Assembly: GCA_020853255.1 (NCBI GenBank)
Contig: JADYZI010000206.1
Location: forward strand, 1-22,605
DNA from: Acidobacteriota bacterium
GTDB taxonomy: Bacteria > Acidobacteriota > Blastocatellia > Pyrinomonadales > Pyrinomonadaceae
Length of the DNA stretch: 22,605 bases
Reading direction: 5' to 3'
Each line of letters opens with the position of its first letter. Within the stretch, counting starts at the first letter, position 1. Positions 6,876 to 14,028 of this stretch are shown piece after piece. The notes beneath the pieces were generated by a model, which was not told the DNA's origin, did not search any database, and saw nothing but the letters and a program-made list of their open reading frames with translations. The position numbers and the translations under genes were made by a program.

Positions 6876-7195
6876 CTTATGCCGTTTGCCTCACAGACTT
6901 TCCTATATTCACTTAATCGCCATATCAGCTCATCGTGAGCGTTTTTCAAACAACCCAACGACTCCTCACGGTCATTGTCGAAATGAGCTATTGCTTCTTC
7001 CAACTCGCCAACAATACCAATAAGCGAATCGCCTTGAATCAAAACGCCGGGATAAGCCCGACCGGGCAACCTCAACACAGCGAAATTCGACTCGTAACAA
7101 AACACTTCGGGTGATTCATTGATATTCATATTCAAATAATAAGGGTCGGTGATCGATACTGACCACCGATCGTTAGAACTAGACTCCAAATTCAT
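6872..7195 (-). CDS. DUF6959-like hypothetical protein
   Basis: A 107-residue soluble protein. Its central segment YESNFAVLRLPGRAYPGVLIQ followed by GDSL resembles DUF6959-type proteins (YAVVxLPGRxFPGVxIQGDSL), and it has a helical C-terminus (LEEAIAHF, IWRLSEYRKVCEANG). Function unknown; such genes are often found in polymorphic toxin or immunity neighbourhoods, which is only a hint. The ATG at 7195 lies at the edge of a short copy of the lpd 3' end. Its TGA overlaps the GTG of the serA-like remnant (GTGA). Confidence 0.6.
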   Translation of the reverse strand: MNLESSSNDRWSVSITDPYYLNMNINESPEVFCYESNFAVLRLPGRAYPGVLIQGDSLIGIVGELEEAIAHFDNDREESLGCLKNAHDELIWRLSEYRKVCEANGIR

Positions 7196-7222
7196 ATATG
7201 AATCGTCAGGTCTTGGACCTTC
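7195..7222. repeat. Displaced copy of the lpd 3' terminus
   Basis: 7195-7218 matches the last bases of lpd (8169-8192) at 21 of 24 positions, in the same orientation. A longer, diverged copy is at 6688-6727 (33 of 40 against 8168-8207). Three same-direction copies therefore bracket the small-gene region. Confidence 0.6.
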
Positions 7223-7234
7223 ATTGGCTTTTGG

Positions 7235-7484
7235 TTATGCAATTTCAAGACGAATCTCTTTTCCAAGAGCCTCGGCGTACTTGCGTAGCGTAGAAAGACG
7301 AATGTCTTCGGAGTGATTTTCTATTCGCGAGATCGCCGACTTGTTCTTGCGTGATACCCGAACTTTCTCGTGCCTGACGCAGAAGCACGCCGATCTTAAA
7401 ATCCTCAAAACGCTTATCGTAATCTTTAGCGAACGCCTTATCCGTTCGTTTTCTTTTAGCAATATGTTTTTTCGGATCACTCAC
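7235..7484 (-). pseudogene. Broken Xre/HigA-type antitoxin (frameshift and internal deletion)
   Basis: From a GTG at 7484 the frame encodes [17 protein letters not shown]… and [16 protein letters not shown], the first half of a HigA/HipB-like HTH antitoxin. The second half continues in another frame: [15 protein letters not shown] and [19 protein letters not shown], ending at 7235. At the junction (about 7335-7350) the segment between 'GITQ' and '[10 protein letters not shown]' (normally about ten residues of HTH helix) is missing, so this looks like a small deletion near CAAGAA words plus a frame change. The DNA-binding helix is lost. No partner toxin of the HigB/RelE type is adjacent. A real pseudogene or an assembly error. 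Confidence 0.75.
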
Positions 7485-7500
7485 TTGTATTAGCCTAGAC

Positions 7501-7737
7501 TTACAGACGGTCTTCTGGTATCGGTTCGGCATCTGGGGCGTTGTCGAGTATTTCGAGCGCGCGTTTCCAACTGCCACGTTTCTTTCGTTCTTCGAATTGT
7601 CGCCCGACTTCCCAGCTGGCGATCTGTCCGGCTAGTGCAAGCGCAATTAGTTCGTCAAGCGTAATCTTTTCTCGGTCAGCGATCGCTTTTGCCTGGTTGA
7701 AAAGCGAGTCTGGCATTTGCGTACTTACGGTAGTCAT
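7501..7737 (-). CDS. Antitoxin, CopG/RHH-like, partner of PIN toxin
   Basis: A 78-residue protein. The N-terminal half (TTVSTQMPDSLFNQAKAIAD, EKITLDELIALALAGQIAS) fits a ribbon-helix-helix DNA-binding domain: a beta strand then two helices. The C-terminal tail (EVGRQFEERKKRGSWKRALEI and an acidic end) would wrap the toxin. Its ATG overlaps the toxin TGA by four bases (ATGA, 7734-7737), so it is translated second. Toxin-first order is the reverse of classical vapBC. It likely neutralises the PIN RNase and represses the shared promoter. Confidence 0.75.
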   Translation of the reverse strand: MTTVSTQMPDSLFNQAKAIADREKITLDELIALALAGQIASWEVGRQFEERKKRGSWKRALEILDNAPDAEPIPEDRL

Positions 7738-8162
7738 TTCCGTTCTCCCATGGCCTCAAGAAACTCTTTAGGCGTAACTAATTTTACACCAAATTCCGAC
7801 GCAGCCGGAAAATCCTTTTTATTGAATGTGATCAGATAATCAGAATTCGTTCGTACTGCCAATTCAAAAACAAACGCATCGTTCGGATCACGAACCAACA
7901 ATCTCCACAGAAAAAACACATCGTGACATTTCGCAATAGTCGTTAATCCGTCGACGAACTCATCTGCTAGTTCATGAGAGATAAATTCACTCATCTCGGG
8001 CCGTTTCAGAACCGCTTCGTATTCAAGTAACAGCGGCGTGGACACGTTAATTTGCCAATCCTCAGCTTGAAGCTTTTTCAACAAACGACTTGCCGCCCCC
8101 AGCTTTGAACGAAGGGCGGCAACCAGAACATTTGTGTCGAGAACTAGTTGAATCTTTGCCAT
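7734..8162 (-). CDS. PIN-domain toxin (COG1569 / TIGR00305 type)
   Basis: A 142-residue PIN nuclease. The acidic metal-binding pattern is present: LVLDTNVLVAAL (Asp9), LLLEYEAVL (Glu), VRDPNDAFVFELAV (two Asp) and a final Asp in 'NSDYLITFNKKDF'. The family is the 'putative toxin-antitoxin system toxin component, PIN family', ribonucleases inhibiting translation. It starts three bases after the lpd stop, so it may be read from the lpd transcript. It overlaps the downstream antitoxin by 4 nt. Confidence 0.85.
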   Translation of the reverse strand: MAKIQLVLDTNVLVAALRSKLGAASRLLKKLQAEDWQINVSTPLLLEYEAVLKRPEMSEFISHELADEFVDGLTTIAKCHDVFFLWRLLVRDPNDAFVFELAVRTNSDYLITFNKKDFPAASEFGVKLVTPKEFLEAMGERK

Positions 8163-8165
8163 CGG

Positions 8166-9575
8166 CTACATATGAATCGTCAGATCGTGGACGCCTTCGG
8201 CGGCTTCCATGACGGATTCGCTGACGGTTGGGTGGGCGTGCATTATGCGGCCGAGTTCGTCGGCGGTGGTTTCGAGGGCCATGCCGACGCAGGCTTCGGC
8301 TAATAGTTCGGTGGCGTGCGGGCCGATTATGTGGACGCCGAGGACCTCGTCGTATTTTTTATCTGCGACGATCTTTACAAAGCCGTCGGTCTCGCCGAGG
8401 ATGCGGGCCTTGCCGCTCGCGGAGAACGGGAATTTGCCGATCTTCACGTCATAGCCGGCTTCTTTTGCTTTTGCTTCCGTCAGGCCGACGCTTGCGACTT
8501 CGGGGTCGCAGTAGGTGCAGTTCGGGACAAGGTTCTGCTTGATCGGCGTTACCTTTTTGCCGGCGATCTTTTCGACGACGAGGATGCCTTCTTTCGAAGC
8601 TAGGTGTGCGAGCTGTGCGGTCGGAATGACGTCGCCGATGGCATAAATGCCGGGTTCGGCGGTCTCGCAGAATTCGTTGACCTCGACAGTTCCACGATCG
8701 CTGACCTTCACTTTCGTGTTCTCAAGTCCGAGGCCTTCGAGAAATGCCATACGTCCGACGGCGACGAGCAGCATTTCGGCCTCAAGCGTTACCGTGTCGC
8801 CCTTGGCATTTTTGCCCGAAACCTTAACGCCTTTCTTGCTCTTTTCCATCTTGTCGAGCTTCAAACCGGTCTCGACCTTGATGCCTTGTTTCTTAAAAGC
8901 GCGCTGAAGCTCTTTTGAAACATCGGCGTCCTCGAGCGGCACAATTCTGTCAAGCAATTCGACAAGCGTGACATCGGTTCCGAAGCGGTGATAAACGCTC
9001 GCGAATTCCGATCCGACTGCACCCGAGCCCATAACAACAAGCGATTTCGGCACCGTCGTTAATTCGAGAATATGATCGGAGTTAACGACCTGCTTTCCAT
9101 CCGTCTCAAAACCCGGGATCGGCCGCACGACCGAGCCGGTGGCGATGATGATGTTCTTTGTATCGATCGTCTCCTTTTTGCCGTCTGCCAAAGCGACCTC
9201 GACCTTGCCTTTGCCTAGTATTTTCGCAAAGCCGTTATAGACCGTGACCTTGTTCTTCTTCATCAAATAGGTCACGCCGGCGCTGTTTTTCGCCACGACA
9301 TCGGACTTATACTTTTGAACGCCGGTCCAATCGTATTCAAGGCCTTTCACCTTCAGCCCAAAATGCTCAAATTCGCCGGCCTTTTGATAAAGATGTGCCG
9401 CGTTCAACAAAGCCTTTGTCGGAATACAGCCGCGCAAGCCGCAAGTCCCGCCGAGCCGCGCGTCTTTTTCCTTTTCGACCAAAGCTACTTTTAACCCAAG
9501 TTGTCCAGCCCGAACCGCCGCGACATAGCCGCCCGGCCCTGATCCGATGATAGTAACGTCAAATTGTTCAGCCAA
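8166..9575 (-). CDS. lpdA: Dihydrolipoyl dehydrogenase (E3)
   Basis: A 469-residue FAD/NAD flavoenzyme that reoxidises dihydrolipoamide in the pyruvate, 2-oxoglutarate or branched-chain dehydrogenase complexes or the glycine cleavage system. It has FAD motif GSGPGG at 11-16, the redox disulfide GGTCGLRGC (Cys45 and Cys50), the NAD motif VMGSGAVGSEFASV near 180-193, the second FAD motif IYAIGDV near 309, and the catalytic HAHPTVSE (His448 and Glu453). The start is TTG at 9575 with GAGGG eight bases upstream. A TATAAT lies at 9622-9627 on the minus strand with no clear -35. No E1 or E2 gene is in the window. Its 3' end is duplicated downstream (7195 and 6688). Confidence 0.97.
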   Translation of the reverse strand: MAEQFDVTIIGSGPGGYVAAVRAGQLGLKVALVEKEKDARLGGTCGLRGCIPTKALLNAAHLYQKAGEFEHFGLKVKGLEYDWTGVQKYKSDVVAKNSAGVTYLMKKNKVTVYNGFAKILGKGKVEVALADGKKETIDTKNIIIATGSVVRPIPGFETDGKQVVNSDHILELTTVPKSLVVMGSGAVGSEFASVYHRFGTDVTLVELLDRIVPLEDADVSKELQRAFKKQGIKVETGLKLDKMEKSKKGVKVSGKNAKGDTVTLEAEMLLVAVGRMAFLEGLGLENTKVKVSDRGTVEVNEFCETAEPGIYAIGDVIPTAQLAHLASKEGILVVEKIAGKKVTPIKQNLVPNCTYCDPEVASVGLTEAKAKEAGYDVKIGKFPFSASGKARILGETDGFVKIVADKKYDEVLGVHIIGPHATELLAEACVGMALETTADELGRIMHAHPTVSESVMEAAEGVHDLTIHM

Positions 9576-9667
9576 TGCTTTATCCCTCGACTATTTATAT
9601 TCTGATTAAGACGAAACTATCATTATAGAATCTTGTCCGAACGTAAGCTAGTGAACCTGCATTCTTG

Positions 9668-9747
9668 TCAGAACCGGAAGCGGCAGCGACCAGTTTCTTG
9701 ATCGCCAAGACAGAAAGGAGACCGGTCGCTGCCGCTTCCGGTTCTGA
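9668..9747. repeat. REP inverted pair (BIME) with perfect 24-bp arms
   Basis: The arms 9668-9691 (TCAGAACCGGAAGCGGCAGC then GACC) and 9724-9747 are exact reverse complements, separated by 32 bp. Same family as the REPs around RAYT-1 at 2958-3040 and 3595-3658. The element sits between lpdA and the divergent rhodanese gene. Confidence 0.92.
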
Positions 9748-9770
9748 TTTAGGACTTGAATTGGGATAGA

Positions 9771-10139
9771 ATGACAAACATGGATCATTCACAAGAGTTT
9801 CTCAAGCTGGTTGACGAGGCTAAGGCAGAAACACATGAGGTTTCGGTCGCGGATACGCTTGAACGTATGAAAAATGGTGCGATGCTGATCGATGTCCGTG
9901 AGGACAACGAATACGCGGCGGGCCATGCTGCCAATGCCGAACACCTGGGACGCGGCATCATCGAACGCGATATACGCACAAAGCATCCTGACAAGGGCGA
10001 AGAGCTTATCCTTTATTGCGGCGGCGGGTTCCGATCGGCATTGTCGGCGGTGAACCTTCAAAAAATGGGCTATACCAACGTTTGGTCGATGGCCGGCGGC
10101 TGGTCGGCGTGGAATGCGGCCGATGCGCCTGTTGAATAA
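9771..10139 (+). CDS. Single-domain rhodanese (sulfurtransferase)
   Basis: A 122-residue cytoplasmic rhodanese. The domain runs from about 25 to 120 with LIDVREDNEYAAGHAANAEH and the active-site loop LYCGGGFRSA (Cys83), which would carry a persulfide and pass sulfane sulfur to an acceptor. I chose ATG 9771 with GGGA seven bases before it; ATG 9780 is an alternative, and a TTG at 9756 lacks support. It begins 24 bases after the REP pair and is followed after nine bases by the methyltransferase gene, so the two form an operon. Confidence 0.9.
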   Translation: MTNMDHSQEFLKLVDEAKAETHEVSVADTLERMKNGAMLIDVREDNEYAAGHAANAEHLGRGIIERDIRTKHPDKGEELILYCGGGFRSALSAVNLQKMGYTNVWSMAGGWSAWNAADAPVE

Positions 10140-10148
10140 ATATCGAAT

Positions 10149-10862
10149 ATGACAGACGACGAAAAGCTGACATACGACGAACGGCGGGCGAGAACGCGCC
10201 AACTGGCGGCGGAGTTCAATGAAAAAGGTGAACCGTTGGGCTGGTTCGATGCGTTGTATAAGGAAGCGGCCGGCGACAGCGGGAAGGTTCCGTGGGCGGA
10301 TATGGAGCCCAACCGGTTCTTTCGCGAATGGGCGGAATCTACGGGCTTAAAAGGCGGAGGGCGTTCGGCATTGGTCGTCGGCTGCGGGTTGGGCGATGAC
10401 GCAAAGTATCTTAACGACCTTGGTTTTAAGGTGACCGCGTTCGACTTGTCGCCGACGGCGATCGACTGGGCGAAAAGAGTTTACGGCGATTCGGACATCA
10501 GGTTTGAAACGGCCGATCTGTTCGATCCGCCGCGAGAATGGACTTGGGAGGAAGAGAAACCAACCGCTGCCGCAGGTGGTTTTGACTTTGTGCTTGAGAT
10601 CTATACCATCCAGCCGCTGCCGCTTGAAATGAGGCCGAAGGTCATTGATTCGATAGCGGCGTTTGTCGCACCTGGCGGCCGATTGGTGGTAGTCACACGC
10701 GGGCGCGAAGACGGCGAAGAGGTCGGCGTTGTGCCGTGGCCGCTGTCGCGCGAGGACCTGTCAAGATTTGGCGAAAATGGCATGGTTGAAACGAGCTTCC
10801 AGGACGTTTGGGATGAAGAGGACGAACAGCGACGGTTCATTATCGAATATCAGAGGAAATAG
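10149..10862 (+). CDS. Class I SAM methyltransferase, TPMT/thiol-methyltransferase-like
   Basis: A 237-residue protein with SAM motif I (ALVVGCGLGDDAKYL, about 74-88), an acidic loop VTAFDLSPTAIDWAKR (about 95-110), motif FDFVLEIYTIQPLP and APGGRLVVVTRGRE. The arrangement and the W-rich N-terminus (WFDALYKEA…VPWADMEPN) resemble the thiopurine/thiol S-methyltransferase group. Those enzymes methylate thiols, thiocyanate, halides or sulfide. Being paired with a rhodanese, methylation of sulfide or a small thiol is a reasonable guess. The exact substrate cannot be read from sequence. Confidence 0.8.
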   Translation: MTDDEKLTYDERRARTRQLAAEFNEKGEPLGWFDALYKEAAGDSGKVPWADMEPNRFFREWAESTGLKGGGRSALVVGCGLGDDAKYLNDLGFKVTAFDLSPTAIDWAKRVYGDSDIRFETADLFDPPREWTWEEEKPTAAAGGFDFVLEIYTIQPLPLEMRPKVIDSIAAFVAPGGRLVVVTRGREDGEEVGVVPWPLSREDLSRFGENGMVETSFQDVWDEEDEQRRFIIEYQRK

Positions 10863-10908
10863 TATTCGCCGCGGGCCAGAACGGTTTCAAATTCAGGTCT
10901 GACCGCGT

Positions 10909-11244
10909 TTACGCGAACATTGCGCTGCGTTCGGCGAATTCTTCTTTTAGGCTGCCGCAGACGACGCTGCAAAGTTCAAAGACCGACGGATCGGTTATCG
11001 AATAATAGACGATATTGCCTTCCTTTCGGCGGCCGATTAGCCTTTCGTCCTGAAGGATCTTTAGATGTTTGCTTACGTTCGGCTGGGTTGAGCCGACCGC
11101 TTTTGCGAGTTCGCTGACGCTTAATTTCTGGGTCTCAAGTTCTTGCAGGATCTGAAGGCGAAGCGGCTCAGACAGCACCTTAAATCTTGCCGCAACATGA
11201 GTGATCGCTTCGACCGGCATTTTCCAGCTCTTTACTTTTCGCAT
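10909..11244 (-). CDS. ArsR-family repressor, candidate persulfide sensor
   Basis: A 111-residue winged-helix regulator. The HTH spans ELAKAVGSTQPNVSKHLKIL (about 45-64), and the wing is RRKEGNIVYYSI. The only cysteines are Cys92 and Cys96 in FELCSVVCGSL. SqrR/BigR-type sensors use one Cys in helix 2 and one near the C-terminus; here the first is missing, so a C-x3-C pair may do the sensing. The start is uncertain: ATG 11244 or ATG 11220. It is divergent from the ygaP-like gene over a 40-80 bp gap that holds consensus promoter boxes and a dyad, consistent with control of both. Metal sensing remains possible. Confidence 0.85.
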   Translation of the reverse strand: MRKVKSWKMPVEAITHVAARFKVLSEPLRLQILQELETQKLSVSELAKAVGSTQPNVSKHLKILQDERLIGRRKEGNIVYYSITDPSVFELCSVVCGSLKEEFAERSAMFA

Positions 11245-11245
11245 A

Positions 11246-11293
11246 TTGACAATATAACTACATACGCATATACTAATGTATAAATGGATTATA
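11246..11293. promoter_or_regulatory. Divergent promoters with candidate ArsR operator
   Basis: On the plus strand TTGACA (11246-11251), a 17-bp spacer and TATACT (11269-11274) form an almost perfect sigma-70 promoter for the ygaP-like gene. A dyad TACAT-N12-ATGTA spans 11259-11280, overlapping the -10 and the start region. On the minus strand TATAAT (11288-11293) with TTGCAT about 18 bp upstream may drive arsR, and its start would also fall in the dyad. The geometry fits a repressor shutting off both genes. Confidence 0.65.
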
Positions 11294-11322
11294 ATGTTTC
11301 GAATGGAGCAAATGCAAGCAGT

Positions 11323-11850
11323 ATGATCAAGCAAGCAACGGTACATGAGATAAACGCGATGCTCGCCGGTGGGGGCGAATGTCAGGTGATCGACGTCCGC
11401 GAATTTTCGGAATTCAACAGTGAACGCATCGCCGAAGCGCAGCTTATGCCGCTGTCAAATTTTGAAAAGCACGCCGATGAGATCGATCACGCGAAGCCGG
11501 TCTATCTGATGTGCCGCTCCGGCAGCAGAGCAAAACAGGCCGCCGAGAAACTTTCTAAGAAAGGATTTACGGACATCCATATTGTCGAGGGCGGAATGGC
11601 GGCGTGGGGAAGTGCAAACCTTCCGGTCGTGAAAGGCGGATCGAAGGTATGGTCGCTCGAACGGCAAGTACGTTTTGCGGCGGGGTTGATAGTTTTGACG
11701 GGCGTAGTGCTCGGATATTTTCTGACGCCTTATTTTTATCTGCTGAGTGGATTTGTCGGTGCCGGGTTGACCTTTTCGGGCGTAACCGACACATGCGGAA
11801 TGGCTATGGTGCTTGCAAGAATGCCGTGGAATAAGGCCCCGGCGTCTTAA
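11323..11850 (+). CDS. YgaP-like membrane rhodanese (rhodanese + DUF2892 two-TM)
   Basis: About 175 residues. An N-terminal rhodanese domain (8-100) has VIDVREFSEFNSERI and active loop YLMCRSGSRA (Cys64). The C-terminal part (from WSLERQVRFAAG) has two hydrophobic helices typical of DUF2892: RFAAGLIVLTGVVLGYFL and YFYLLSGFVGAGLTFSG, followed by a Cys in DTCGMA. E. coli YgaP has the same layout and is paired with the ArsR-type regulator YgaV; here the regulator is divergent. It would hold a persulfide at the inner membrane. The start is ambiguous: ATG 11323, or ATG 11284 only about three bases past the predicted transcription start. Confidence 0.88.
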   Translation: MIKQATVHEINAMLAGGGECQVIDVREFSEFNSERIAEAQLMPLSNFEKHADEIDHAKPVYLMCRSGSRAKQAAEKLSKKGFTDIHIVEGGMAAWGSANLPVVKGGSKVWSLERQVRFAAGLIVLTGVVLGYFLTPYFYLLSGFVGAGLTFSGVTDTCGMAMVLARMPWNKAPAS

Positions 11851-11958
11851 TTGGTACAGCAGCGGGCTGCAATGTATTTGAAAACCGCGGCTTGGTAGCG
11901 ATCGGACGACTGTGCCTTGCGCGATCGGGCAAGTCGAACATTTTAGGGAGTGACGGTC

Positions 11959-13332
11959 ATGAAATTCAAACAGTTCTATCTGGGATGTCTGGCTCACGCA
12001 TCTTACTACATCAGTTCGGGTGGCGAGGCTGCGGTCATCGATCCGCAGCGGGATGTAACGCAATATTTGAATGAGGCCGAAGCGAATGGAGACACGATCA
12101 AATATGTCATCGAGACCCATTCGCATGCCGATTTTGTCAGCGGCCACGTCGAATTGGCAAAAAAGACCGGAGCTAAGATCATATTCGGCCGGCGTGCGAA
12201 TACCGAATTCGAAACGCTCAAGGTGAAGGACGGCGACGAGCTCTCACTTGGCGACATAAACCTGAAATTTCTTGAGACGCCCGGGCACACGCCCGAAGGG
12301 ATAACGATCCTGGCAAAGGATAATGAAGATCCGACGGAACCGCTGAAGATGTTCACGGGCGACACGCTGTTCATTGGCGATGTCGGGCGGCCGGACCTGA
12401 TCGGATCGAAAGGATTTACGGCCGAACAAATGGGTTCGATGCTTTATGATTCGCTGCACGACAAAATTCTGCCGCTGCCGGACGATACTTTGGTCTATCC
12501 TGCCCACGGAGCGGGCAGTTTGTGCGGCAAATCGCTTTCGTCTGAAACGTTCTCAACGCTCGGCGAACAGCGGCGGACAAATTACGCACTTCGTCCGATG
12601 TCGCGGGAAGATTTCATCAAGGCGGTAGCCTCGGACCAGCCGGAAGTTCCGGCATATTTTCCGGTCAGCGCTTCGCAGAACCTGAAAGGTTCGGCCGATC
12701 TGGCTGATCTGCCAAAGCCGGAACGGTTTGACAGCGAACAGATCGCGACCTTTGACGGCGTTGTCATCGACGTTCGGCCGGTCGCGCAGTACGGCGCCGG
12801 ACATGTGCCGAACTCGATCAACATCGGCCTCGGCGGCCAGTTCGCATCGTGGGCGGGAACGCTTATTCCGGTCGGGACTCCGATAGCGATAGTTGCGGAG
12901 ACCGATGAGCAAGTCGATGAAGCTGTTATGCGGCTGGCACGCGTCGGTGAAGAATCGGTGAAAGGATCTATTTTGATCGCTGCCTTTGCGGGTGACAAAA
13001 ATGTGGTCGAACAGATCGCGGTAGATCAGGCTGCGAAAGAATTGAACGGGGATGTTCAGTTTGTTGACGTTCGCCGTCCGGCTGAACATGTCGCGGGCCA
13101 TGCTCTGAATACGATCAACATTCCGCTCAACACGCTTTCATGCGAGATCGACCGGCTAAACCCCGACAAGCCGACATACGTCATTTGCCAAAGCGGATAC
13201 CGGTCGAGCCTGGGAACAAGCATTCTAGAGAATGCCGGATTCCGGGAGATCTATAACGTGACCGGCGGAACAAAGGCATGGATCGAAGCAGGGCTGCCGA
13301 CCGAAGAAACCGTGGCAAAGGCCGCGTCGTAG
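11959..13332 (+). CDS. CstB-like persulfide dioxygenase with two rhodanese domains
   Basis: A 457-residue three-domain protein. The N-terminal metallo-beta-lactamase domain (1-245) has ETHSHADFVSGH (His54, His56, Asp58, His63 region), TPGHTPEG and FTGDTLFIGDVGRPD, the ETHE1-type mononuclear-iron pattern that oxidises glutathione or other persulfides with O2. A first rhodanese domain (about 265-335) lacks the catalytic Cys (IAIVAETDEQV). A second (about 360-450) keeps it (YVICQSGYRSS). MBL + dead rhodanese + live rhodanese is the CstB arrangement of Staphylococcus aureus, which makes thiosulfate from persulfide. ATG 11959 follows AGGGAG by eight bases. It lies 108 bp after the ygaP-like gene, likely the same transcript. 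Confidence 0.92.
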   Translation: MKFKQFYLGCLAHASYYISSGGEAAVIDPQRDVTQYLNEAEANGDTIKYVIETHSHADFVSGHVELAKKTGAKIIFGRRANTEFETLKVKDGDELSLGDINLKFLETPGHTPEGITILAKDNEDPTEPLKMFTGDTLFIGDVGRPDLIGSKGFTAEQMGSMLYDSLHDKILPLPDDTLVYPAHGAGSLCGKSLSSETFSTLGEQRRTNYALRPMSREDFIKAVASDQPEVPAYFPVSASQNLKGSADLADLPKPERFDSEQIATFDGVVIDVRPVAQYGAGHVPNSINIGLGGQFASWAGTLIPVGTPIAIVAETDEQVDEAVMRLARVGEESVKGSILIAAFAGDKNVVEQIAVDQAAKELNGDVQFVDVRRPAEHVAGHALNTINIPLNTLSCEIDRLNPDKPTYVICQSGYRSSLGTSILENAGFREIYNVTGGTKAWIEAGLPTEETVAKAAS

Positions 13333-13389
13333 TAATTATACACGGTGGCCGTACGAACGGGCCTAGTGCGGGCATTTGGTTTTTTTCAG

Positions 13390-13536
13390 TTGCCACTAGC
13401 TTCAGCTAGTGGAAGCAAATATGTATGGAGACAGGCTTTAGCGGAATCTGGGCCGATCGGAATTTTACTTTTTCCAATTTGGGCTAAAGCCCCGAGTCCT
13501 GTGGCAGATCTGACCACTAGCTGAAGCTAGTGGCAA
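13390..13536. repeat. 147-bp MITE/BIME-like element with perfect 23-bp terminal inverted repeats
   Basis: Arms 13390-13412 and 13514-13536 are exact reverse complements. Each arm is itself a hairpin, CCACTAGCT-TC-AGCTAGTGG (9-bp stem, 2-nt loop). An inner inverted pair GGCTTTAGC / GCTAAAGCC lies between. It is a palindrome family distinct from the two RAYT-linked families. It sits in the 265-bp gap between the CstB-like and lipoprotein genes. No coding sequence is inside. Confidence 0.88.
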
Positions 13537-13597
13537 TTGAATGATAATGAAGGTAATTGAAAGATGCGTCGTGTCAGCGCGACCAAGAGGTAGGATC

Positions 13598-14020
13598 ATG
13601 AAAAAGGAAATTCAAAAAGGATCCTTCTTGTTTTTGTTCGGATTGCTGCTGGTTGCATGTTCCACCGCGCCGCCGCGGACAAGCGATTCACAAGCTATTG
13701 TAAAAAGCGGAGCCAGCGAGATGTCCCCGACTGAGGCGAAGCCATTTGTCGAGGCCGCTTATTCTCAGTTCATCGATGTTCGGACGCCCGAAGAATATGC
13801 GGCAGGCCATGCGTACCGAACGAGAAATATTCCGCTCGATAAACTGATGGACAACCTCGGCATTATCGAAAAGAACGAACCCGTCTATCTGATCTGCGCG
13901 ACGGGCAGGCGCTCGATGGAAGCCGCGAAGATGCTGAACGAGGCCGGTTATCCGCAAACGATCAGCATCGCGGGCGGAACAGCCGCCTGGGAGAAAGCCG
14001 GGCTGCCAATGCAGAAGTAG
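13598..14020 (+). CDS. Rhodanese lipoprotein
   Basis: A 140-residue exported rhodanese. Its signal peptide ends in a lipobox (LLVAC, Cys21), so it is anchored by lipid outside the cytoplasm. The rhodanese domain (about 43-138) has FIDVRTPEEYAAGHAYRTRN and active loop YLICATGRRSM (Cys100). I chose ATG 13598, with GAGGTAGG upstream; a start at 13541 would hide the signal peptide. An exported rhodanese beside cytoplasmic and membrane ones suggests sulfane sulfur is handled on both sides of the membrane. The small membrane gene starts eight bases after the stop, and its Shine-Dalgarno overlaps this stop. Confidence 0.9.
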   Translation: MKKEIQKGSFLFLFGLLLVACSTAPPRTSDSQAIVKSGASEMSPTEAKPFVEAAYSQFIDVRTPEEYAAGHAYRTRNIPLDKLMDNLGIIEKNEPVYLICATGRRSMEAAKMLNEAGYPQTISIAGGTAAWEKAGLPMQK

Positions 14021-14028
14021 GTGTGGTT

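Noticed and set aside
13333..13389. Terminator after the CstB-like gene (T-run near 13379-13386)
   Set aside because: The stem before the T-run is weak, bulged and too far away.
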